This document shows positions 33,966-44,300 of a stretch of 64,000 nucleotides of DNA, piece after piece. Origin of the DNA: Lytechinus pictus (lineage: Eukaryota > Echinodermata > Echinoidea > Temnopleuroida > Toxopneustidae); the NCBI RefSeq assembly GCF_037042905.1, contig NC_087252.1, positions 22,461,701 to 22,525,700 of the forward strand. The letters are read 5' to 3'. The notes under the pieces are model-generated. The model saw nothing but the letters and a program-made list of their open reading frames with translations. It ran no database searches and was not told where the DNA came from. The position numbers and the translations under genes were made by a program. The first letter of the stretch is position 1, and each line of letters starts with the position of its first letter.

Positions 33966-35325
33966 AACTTGTTGACAGGCATGTTTCCATTTTCATTATG
34001 CAGTGAAATATGACCGGCATGCATATGTTTCCATTTTCATATTATACTGGTCAATTGACCGGCATGTTTCCATTTTCATATATACCGGTCAATTGACCGG
34101 CATGTTTCCATTTTCATTATATACACTGATATATATGGTCAATTGACCGGCATGTTTCCATTTTCATATATACCGGTCAATTGACCGGCATGTTTCCATT
34201 TTCATTATATACACTGATATATATGGTCAATTGACCGGCATGTTTCCATTTTCATTAAATACACTGAAATATATGGTCAATTGACCGGCATGTTTCCATT
34301 TTCATTATAAACTGAAGCATATGGTCAATTGACCGGCATGTTTCCATTTTCATATATACCGGTCAATTGACCGGCATGTTTCCATTTTCATTATATACAC
34401 TGATATATATGGTCAATTGACCGGCATGTTTCCATTTTCATTAAATACACTGAAATATATGGTCAATTGACCGGCATGTTTCCATTTTCATTATAAACTG
34501 ACGCATATGGTCAATTGACCGGCATGTTTCCATTTTCATTATACACTGAAATATATCATGGTCAATTGACCAGCATGTTTCCATTTTCATTATACACTGA
34601 AATATATGGTCAATTAACCGGCATGTTTCCATTTTCGTTATACACTAAAATATATGGTCAATTGACCGGCATGTTTCCATTTAATTAATTGACCGGCATG
34701 TTTCCATTTTCATTATATGCACTGAAAAAAGTCAATTGACCGGCATGTTTCCATTTTCATATACAATGAAATATATCGTCAATTAACCGGCACGTTTCCA
34801 TTTTCATATACACTGAAACATATGGTCAATTGACCGGCATGTTTCCATTTTCATTATACACTGAAATATATGGTCAATTGACCGGCATGTTTCCGTTTTC
34901 ATTATACACTGAAATATATGGTCAATTGACCGGCATGTTCCCATTTAATTAATTGACCGGCATGTTTCCATTTTCATTATATGCACTGAAAAAAGTCAAT
35001 TGACCATCATGTTTCCATTTTCATTATGGTCAATTGACCGGCATGTTTCCATTTTCATATACACTGAAACATATGGTCAATTGACCAGCATGTTTCCATT
35101 TTCATTATATACACTGAAATATATGGTCAATTGACCGGCATGTTTCCATTTTCATAGTACCGGTTAATTAACTGGCATGTTTCCATTTTCATATTATACC
35201 GGTTAATTGACCGGCATGTTTCCATTTTCATTATACACTGAAACATATGGTAAACTGACCGGCATGTTTCCACTTTTATAATACACTGTCCATTGACCGG
35301 CATGTTTCCATTTTCATTATACAGT
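33966..35325. repeat. Right arm minisatellite array
   Basis: About 29 units of the same roughly 47-bp repeat lie in opposite orientation to the left array (GGTCAATTGACCGGCATGTT, then TCCATTTTCATTATACACTG). Higher-order repetition of groups of units is visible at 34125-34500. Confidence 0.9.
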
Positions 35326-35658
35326 GGACATTCTAATGTAATGAAACACAAGTGTGAAGACTCTTTAATTGACATGTAATGGGAGAATTTTCTAAAACAA
35401 ACAAATTAATTGGAATTTAGCAATTATCATTATAATTTTAAGCTTGGGAAGAGAGTCAGTTAATTGAGAGCTGTAAGAAACTTCTATCCTTCACATGCAC
35501 ACACAGCAACAAAATAAACCCATCCCTGATCGTTGTTATTGTAAGGTTAAAATCAAGAAAACGACTGGTTTTCTACTCTATGCCCTCACGTCCAGTGAAC
35601 ACATGTACCGCACGCTTCGCACCACACATACACACACGGAACACACAGTCTTAACTGA

Positions 35659-35663
35659 CCAAT
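35659..35663 (+). promoter_or_regulatory. CCAAT box carried by the foldback arm
   Basis: GACCAATCAGAGAACG is a good CCAAT/NF-Y-type context 108 bp upstream of the VPS26C start codon, within the right outer block of the foldback element. The mirror copy (ATTGG) lies at about 30797-30801. Function is inferred only from sequence and position. Confidence 0.35.
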
Positions 35664-35770
35664 CAGAGAACGGCTGAGAATGGAAACCCGTCGGTCGCTA
35701 GCCAGCAGTTGAAGACTGAACTCGAATATCGGGTAATATCAGCCCTGGATTTCACATCTAAGCTATCTAA

Positions 35771-38700
35771 ATGGCGGCTCTAATCGACATTCGTCTCAAG
35801 AAAGCCAATAAGATATATAACGAAGGGGTAAGTTTTTAACTTATGTCATGACATGCATTGCTACAATTATCTTTCATCATAAAATTGGGCCGTAAAACTT
35901 TGTACAGTCCCGCGTGCTGTATTTTCTGTCGGTAGATAATTGACATGTCTAACTTGGTCAAAAGTGCAGCCGCTTACATGCTTATCACTCATTCAATGAA
36001 CAAGGTTATGATGCCGCTCATCCAAAATGTCGTGCACAAGGCAGATAACCTTGTTGTCAGTTATGACTCCCTGTGTGGTCACTGTGGAGAAATGAGGTTG
36101 GCAATGCATGTTTCATTGTTTGGAAATTGAATTGGCTTATTCATTGTCATTGTTATTCAGAATTCTTGCGGAATCTTGGCCCTTGTTTGGGGGATTATTA
36201 AAATAAATGCTTGATTTTTTCACAGTCCCAGCACTTTAGACTGATCTAAAGACGTTAGATCTAACGTTTACGAGTAACGTGTCAAGGCTCATTCATTAAT
36301 TAGAGTCTAGAATTCGGTGAAAATTAAACTCAATAGACTCTAGACTAGACCTAATCTTTCTAAATTATAAGTAGATCTAAATCTGCATGTAGACTAGATC
36401 AAGGCCTAGAGAGTGTTTTGTGTAATTTAGACCACTGCACTTTCCACCAACAGAGGGCCCACACAAATATATCCTCAAAATGCGATCTGGGCCTGGGGTT
36501 AGTTTTGCAACACCGGAACAAGTTGAGTCATATTTTATCCACCAATCACGAAGTTAGCTCCAATCTTACTAAACCTGTTTCGTGAAAGGCTAACCAACAA
36601 GAATTCCTTGGCTTGATATTGATACTGTGGCGTAACCGAGCTCTGTCGGGGTAGCGTTCTGCCGTCTCGCAGTCTCCAGAACCCAGTCCACGCTTCTCCT
36701 CACTCTTATATCTCTTTTTGGGCAGGTTCGCTCACAAAAGTCTATTGTGCAACGTGGTACACTCTCTCATTCCTCTGAATACACCAGATCATCTGCTCAC
36801 TCACCCTAAATCATGCAAATGAAGCAACTTGGGAGATATTCAGTATACAGCTCAACTTGATTTATTCGGAGCTTACATCTTACAACCGCACGCCACCGCA
36901 GCTCCCAGCAAACTGACGTACTTCTCCAATAATCGCAAAGCATATCACAACAAAAAATATCGCCCTCTACGACTAAACTATGAAATACATCTTAAAGGTA
37001 TAACTCATTATGCTACACAGCCCCTCCCCAAGTCTGGGCTGTCCTCGGACCAGGTATATTAACAACAAAGCATAGAAATGAATTTCTTTAAATGTTATCT
37101 CGCTCTTCCCAGAACAGAAGTATAGAAAACATTAAAACATCGTTAATAGTATACAGGTTTATACATTGGCATAGTACATAAAGGAAGTAGCGTTCTTACA
37201 TTAACAACCAAAGTAATCTATATACAGAAACAGATTGAAAGAGAGTTGTATTGAGATCAGGAAAATATCGAGATGAGAATGATATAAGGAAGGTTAGAAA
37301 ATAGGAATAAGGAAAACATGGAAGCAAGAAATATAAAGCATACATCAAGGCATAAAACAACATTTTGAATACAAAAATCAAATGCGTGAGAGTCTTTTAC
37401 TGTTTCTGGCACAAAGTAATACATAGCGAAAGTTCTGTCCAATATCTATTCTGCGGATTTGTAAGTGCTAGAGGATTTCTTCTTGGGGTTTCTTTAAGGC
37501 GCATGTCTAGAACTACTTTTCATCATCTCGATCTCTCTCTAAAGACTTCTTTGGAGGCCAAGGCGTTACCCTGTCGTAACAATCAGCGAATGTGCATTCA
37601 TTCCAACGCAATTCCTACGAAATATCTATCTGAAGAGCAACATCACATGCCAGGTTACATTCCGAGTTTCCGACCTTGGTCACACTCCTACTTCCTGTAG
37701 AGTATGTCTTGCTTCATCTCTAGCTGCGAATCCTCCAATAGGACTTCGCCACACTAGACTTTGAAGCCACCTTTGACCAATCGGGCCGGCCGACTGACTG
37801 ATGCTCTGCTTCCAAGATCTACCTGATTGAAGGTTCTTTCTGTTGGTAACTGCTCATTGCTGATGTCAAGTTCCACGGCAACCACCCTTGCCTCTGCAAA
37901 GATCCAACCAAGTGCCCGATGATCCGTCCTGATCTCCGCCCATAGAAGTTCTGTTGCGGCTCCGAAATACTACCATGGCCCATGACTCTTTATGAGCCCC
38001 ATAGTAATTTTTTCTCTGCTTTCTGAATGCAGTACCCCACTAGCATAGGATATGACTTGCTCCTTCCCAACATAGGACAGCTCCAGTTCCCTCGTTGCTA
38101 GTATCTGCATATCCAACAAGTACTTCTCTTCGACGTTCAGAGATCCCCATCTCCACGCTGCACTTATCCTCCAAGGAATTTCAGATCCATTCTTCATAGC
38201 CACTCATCGTAGGCGCTATACATGTACATGTATAAGTGCTATCCACGCTGTCGTCTAAACACCGACTCAATAGGCGCTATTCACCCACGTGTATAGGCGC
38301 TCTCTTGCCTCTCTCCAGGCACCCTTCCTAGCTGCTATACATTAACGTGCATGGGCGCTACCTCCGCCACACACACTCCGGGCGCTGTTCACCAACGCGT
38401 GTATTGTAGACGCTCTCTCTTGCCTCTCTCCAGGCAATCTTCATAGGCGATATACGTGGCGCTCCCTGTAATATAAGTTGTCTGAGCTTCCAATACCACG
38501 TTGTTCAATCCCACCGCGGCCACCAGTGTGGCGTAACCGAGCTCTGTCGGGGTAGCGTTCTGCCGTCTCGCAGTCTCCAGAACCCGGTCCACGCTTCTCC
38601 TCACTCTTATATCTCTTTTTGGGCAGGTTCGCTCACAAAAGTCTATTGTGCAACGTGGTACACTCTCTCATTCCTCTGAATACACCAGATCACCCGCTCA

Positions 38701-41343
38701 CTCACCCTAAATCATGCAAATGAAGCAACTTGGGAGATATTCAGTATACAGTTCAACTTGATTTATTCGGAGCTTACATCTTACAACCGCACACCACCGC
38801 AGCTCCCAGCGAACTGACGTACTTCTAAAATAATCGCAAACCATATCACAACTAAAATTATCGCCCTCTACGATTAAACTATAAAATACATCTTAAAGGT
38901 ATAACTCATTATGCTACAATACTATTGGCAGAAAGAGCAGGCAAGACATAGCTCCTAGTCACAAAATAGCATATTTTTCAAAAACCATAATGATGATTAA
39001 ACTGCAATTATTGTGATGAATCAGGAAATAAATCAAATTAAAATAACAGCAGATGCTACATGTAAATATGCATCATATATTCTTAACCCATGGAGACTGG
39101 AGCATTCAATTGCAGAGAAAATGAAATTATGAATAATTCATTTCATGATTTAAAAATCACATGATCATGGACGTTGAGATGGGTACATGTACCCCCCGGA
39201 TATCAGATTTTAATAAATTGTGGAAGTAAGCCATAAAAGTTTCTTAATTGCAAAAATGATGATAATTATATGCTTTTTTATTTCAAACCCCATCAAAACA
39301 TGGTATAAAAAAAATCTTTTGATACCAAAACGTTTGGGCATTTTCACCATGTAGGCCTATTTCTGTAAAATCAAGAAAAAAAGTGGGAACTGTTTAATAT
39401 CAACGAATGAGAAATAAGGATCAGATTGCACCAGTGATCATCTCGAAACACACGGCTTCCAGGGGCCTTAGTGCCCTCGAGATGCGCATTACATGCACAT
39501 AATTTGACCTCACTTGCAAATTGTACTTCTGATTTCCAAAAATTTACTGCTAGAATCTGAACCACACCCCAAAATACATATTTTACAATAATATAGGCCT
39601 ACAGTTATTAATTCAATTCAATTTATTTCCACTTTAAAAAGCAACAATATAGGCCTACAGTTATTAATTCAATTAAATTTATTTCCACTTTAACCCTAAC
39701 TAGGCCGGGCTTTTTTGGCTGTTCTGTGGCCGGGGGGGGGGGGGGGGGGGGGGTTGATTCAACCCCCCCCTGAGATCTCGGCCGCTGATTGCGCGAGCGC
39801 CGCAAAAATTTGCACGCTGGTAGTGTGCGATGTAATCTACAAGGCTGTATGGTAAAATTTTCCAAAATAATGAGATGTTATTTTATATGAATTAATTATG
39901 CTAATTTATGCATAAATCATACTTTTTGCTCTAATTCACTAAATAAAGCTCCTAGAATGCTAATTTTTGGTTAAAATATTCTTTGTAGCATTCTTAACAA
40001 TGGTAATTGAAAAAAACTTAGGTTTGGAAATCAATTTCTTATGTATTTTATTGTTTTATGAATTTCTTATGTATTTCATTGTTTTTCAACCTTTTGTTTT
40101 TCTTTGTTTTTTTCACCAGATTTATTGCACAACCTTTTTGAAGCATAATTATGCTAAAATCAATTGCTTTCAGCTGTTTAAAGTAAAAATAATCATATCT
40201 TTATGAATAAGATGAGAAAACTCGATTTGCATTGACTTTGTACACAAAATCACGTTTTGGAACAATTTTTGGTCTGACACGCACTTACAAAATGTTGCGT
40301 AATTTCGGAACCACGTACCCGGGCGTCGTAAATTTGGTCTCAAAAGATGCGCGAGACTTAAAAGTATAAACTCTGCGATTGCCGCGGTCAAAAAATTTCG
40401 CGCGGCGGAATAATCGCAGAAAATGTTGAGGGGGGGGGTTGATTCAACCCCCCCCCCCCCCCGGCCATTTTAGGGTTAAAAAGCAGCAATATACAAATCA
40501 ATACAATGTTCAATATATCTCAATACTAATATAGTGGGGGATCATAAAAGCACAAATAATGGCTTATTAAAATGACCCCTTACAGAACAAGTAAACATGC
40601 AAAGATAAAATAACACAAATGACAACAATGTATAATACAAAATAAAGGAGGGCAAGAACAAAAGGAAGAAGATAGAAAGGAAACATTTGGTATATGTGAG
40701 TTTTGAATCAATCAGTTAAATTAAATAGGAGGTATCTTTTATACAGACGTTTAAATTGTTTTTCAGTCCTAATATAAAATTTTTAGATTATTAGAGTTTA
40801 TAAGAAAAATATTGCTTCTTTATTTCTGAAGGATGTACTTGCAGGAGTGATTGTCATACAAACAAAGACTGAGTTTCAACATCAAGGAATAACATTGGTC
40901 GCTGACGGATCGGTTAATCTTCAACTTAGCAGTAAAAGCGTTGGTCACTTTGAGGCATTCTACAACTCTATCAAGGTAATTAAAAAATAATAATTTGCAG
41001 TTTATGATATAAGTAAAGGGGAAGTTCACCTTTACGATAAGTTGGTTTAGATAAAAGCAGAAAAATGTAATACTGTAGGGAAAATATTTGGGAAGTTTTG
41101 ATGGAAATCCTTCATACAGTATATTTTGAAAGGTTTCACTTTCTGATTCCCTCATATACCCATGGTAGATCGTACCCCCCCCCCCCCCCTCCCCACATAT
41201 TCAACTTTCAGTTTTGAAAAGTAGCATTTAACAAAAATGTATAATACATGACATAGGAATGGACTGTTTGATGCTGCTGATGCCACTGCTACTACTACTC
41301 CTACTATTACATTTACAGTAATTTACTTAAGTAGTATTAGTAT

Positions 41344-41376
<33 letters not shown>

Positions 41377-44300
41377 CAGTAATAGTAGTAGCAGTAGTAT
41401 TAGTAGAAGTAGTAGTAGTAGTAGTGGTACAACTACTACTTCAACTACTTTTCCTTTTCCTTTTATACTTCTCTTACTTTTACCAATACTATCAAGACTA
41501 CTGCTACTACTACTACTACTACTACCATTATTACTACTGCCTCTACTACCACTTCTACTACTACTACTTCTACTACTACTACTACTGGTACTACTACTTT
41601 ACATCTGGGATAATAATAATAATAATAATATGTCCATTTATATAGTGCAGTTACTATGTGCATATACTCAACTGCGCTTTGATACTTGGTATCATATTAT
41701 TACCCCGGCTGTAGCTAAGCCGCCATATTAATAGGCGCTAAAGCGTTCAAGGAATAATTCCTGCCGGGTACCCATTCACCTCACCTGGGTCGAGTGCAGC
41801 ACAATGTGGATGAATTTCTTGCCGAAGGAAATTACGCCATGGCTGGGATTCGAACCCACGACCCTCTGTTTCAAAGTACGAAGACTAATCCACTGGGCCA
41901 CAACGCTCCAGAAGATGATGATATTACATATATATATATATGAAAGGTAATGATAAAAATGCACTGTAGTGGAATTACACATATTGTGAACCTTTCTTTT
42001 TTTCTCTATCTCTCGCTGTCCAGCCCATTCAACTTCTGACGGTTTCACTTAATGCTGCCAAGCCAGGCAAAATCCCAGCAGGAAAGACGGAAATACCCTT
42101 CGAAGTGCCACTGAAAGCCAAACTCAACAAAACCCTCTATGAAACTTACCATGGTGTGTTTGTCAACGTTCAGGTCAGTATTTAGCACGCAAGTTCTGGT
42201 AACATTTCTTTCAATGTGTTAATTTGTATTTATGTTATTAAATGTTATTATACATGTTTGTCATGATGTTATTATTTCTTCCTGTTGGAAAGTAATTAAA
42301 TTGAATTTAGATGCATTTATTTGTTAACAACCTAAAGATTGTTTCTTTGAGACAGGGAAAATTTGAACACATTCTTTTCTTCTGTAATTAGTTCTGGAGA
42401 AAGAATTAAAAAAAGAGGAGGAGAAGGAGGAACAAGAAGAAGGTGATGGAGAATGAGAAGGGAACGGAGGAAAATAAGAAGGATGGGGAGGAGGAGGAGA
42501 AGAAGGGAAAAGAGAAGAGAATAGGAAGGGAAGATGGATTTTGAAGTAGATTTAGGAAGAAGGAGAATGATGAAAGAGTTCCTGACAAGCTGGATGTTAT
42601 TAAAGATCAATGTAGACCTTGCCTAATTAATAGTTTACCAAGGGCGTGGCTGGTTTGAGCATAGGGAGGTGCACATCTTGGGAAGATGGAACTAAAGTGA
42701 TAAGGGGGGTGCACATCTTGGGGAGGTGGAACTAAAGTGGTATGGGGGGTGCACATCCTGGGGAGGTGGAACTAAAGTGGTAAGGGGGGTGCACATCCTG
42801 GGGAGGTGGAACTAAATGATAAGGGGGGTGCACATCCTGGGGAGGTGGAACTAAAGTGGTAAGGGGGTGCACATCCTGGGGAGGTGGAACTAAAGTGGTA
42901 AGGGGGTGCACATCCTGGGGAGGTGGAACTAAAGTGGTAAGGGGGGTGCACATCCTGGGGAGGTGGAACTAAAGTGGTAAGGGGGGTGCATGTCTTGGGG
43001 AGGTGGAACTAAAGTGGTATGGGGGTGCACATCCTGGGGAGGTGGAACTAAAGTGGTAAGGGGGGTGCACATCCTGGGGAGGTGGAACTAAAGTGATAAG
43101 GGGGGTGCACATCCTGGGGAGGTGGAACTAAAGTGGTAAGGGGGGTGCATGTCTTGGGGAGGTGGAACTAAAGTGGTATGGGGTGCACATCTTGGGGAGG
43201 TGGAACTAAAGTGGTATGGGGTGCACATCTTGGGGAGATGGAACTAAAGTGGTATGGGAGGTGCACATCTTGGGGAGGTGGAACTAAAGTGGTATGGGGG
43301 TGCACATCTTGGGGAGGTGGAACTAAAGTGGTATGGGGGTGCACATATTGGGGAGGTGGAACTAAAGTGGTAAGGGGGTGCACATCCTGGGAAGGTGGAA
43401 CTAAAGTAGTAAGGGGGTGCACATCTTGGGGAGGTGGAACTAAAGTGATAAGGGGGGGTGCACATCTTGGGGAGGTGGAACTAAAGTGGTATGGGGGTGC
43501 ACAACTTGGGGAGGTGGAACTAAACTGGTAAGGGGGGTGCACATCCTGGGAAGCTGGAACTAAAGTAGTAAGGGGGTGCACATCCTGGGAAGGTGGAACT
43601 AAAGTGGTATGGGGGTGCACATCCTGGGAAGGTGGAACTAAAGTAGTAAGGGGGTGCACATCTTGGGGAGGTGGAACTAAAGTAGTAAGGGGGTGCACAT
43701 CTTGGGGAGGTGGAACTAAAGTGGTATGGGGGGTGCACATCCTGGGAAGGTGGAACTAAAGTAGTAAGGGGGTGCACATCTTGGGGAGGTGGAACTAAAG
43801 TAGTAAGGGGGTGCACATCTTGGGGAGGTGGAACTAAAGTGGTATAGGGTGCACATCTTGGGGAGGTGGAACTAAAGTGGTATGGGAGGTGCACATCTTG
43901 GGGAGGTGGAACTAAAGTGGTATGGGGGGTGCACATCTTGGGGAGGTGGAACTAAAGTGGTATGGGGTGCACATCTTGGGGAGGTGGAACTAAAGTATTA
44001 AGGGGGTGCACATCTTGGGGAGGTGGAACTAAAGTGGTATGGGGGGTGCACATCTTGGGGAGGTGGAACTAAAGTGGTAAGGGGGGTGCACATCTTGGGG
44101 AGGTGGAACTAAAGTTTTAAAAATCAGCTGTTGAAAACGGAAGAAGGGGTACAAATTTTGTGTTGCTTGCCAGTGTCGGAACTCCTGTGCCTCAGCAGGA
44201 GGGTGCGCCCCCTCCTCCCAGCCTACGCCCTTGTTTACCTTTAGTTTTTTTTTATGATCACAGTACACATTAAAGGCCCAGGTGAAACGCTCTCTCCTTG

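Larger units (their letters stand above)
30758..35709. mobile_element. Foldback-type element, 4.95 kb, 8-bp TSD
   Basis: Outer blocks 30758-31140 and about 35325-35709 are inverted copies (roughly 90% by eye) beginning ACTGCTGGCTAGCGACCGAC. Inside each is an array of about 47-bp units, also inverted between arms. A spacer of about 1.8 kb (32180-33965) has no gene. The flanks TGAAGATT (30750-30757) and TGAAGACT (35710-35717) match at 7 of 8. Long inverted arms with internal tandem repeats define foldback elements. Sea-urchin TU elements are the obvious comparison, although as I recall their tandem repeats are outermost, whereas here they are inside a unique outer block. No transposase is encoded. 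Confidence 0.8.
36626..38918 (-). mobile_element. Non-autonomous LTR retrotransposon
   Basis: Two 392-bp direct repeats (36626-37017, 38527-38918), differing at about 15 sites by eye, flank 1.5 kb. Read on the minus strand, the LTR is TGTAGCATAA...TTACGCCACA, a TG...CA form. Next to the 5' LTR (38527-38918) is TGGTGGCCGCGGTGGGATT, complementary to the 3' end of a tRNA-Leu. Beside the 3' LTR is the purine tract GGGGAGGGG. The flanking ATAC (36622-36625, 38919-38922) fits a 4-bp duplication. The interior is too short for gag-pol and shows no recognisable enzyme. Confidence 0.85.

Noticed and set aside
31475-35375. Met/Thr/Cys-rich repeated open frames and a CRISPR-like appearance
   Set aside because: They are translations of the 47-bp foldback arm repeats. 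Units are contiguous with no variable spacers, and the genome is eukaryotic, so this is not a CRISPR array.
35945-36130. 61-aa plus-strand frame just after VPS26C exon 1
   Set aside because: VPS26C exons 1 and 2 join in phase without it and the protein is already full length; no homology is recognised.
36829-38604. Small open frames inside the LTR element
   Set aside because: They lie in LTRs or a 1.5-kb interior and contain no gag, protease, reverse transcriptase or integrase motif.
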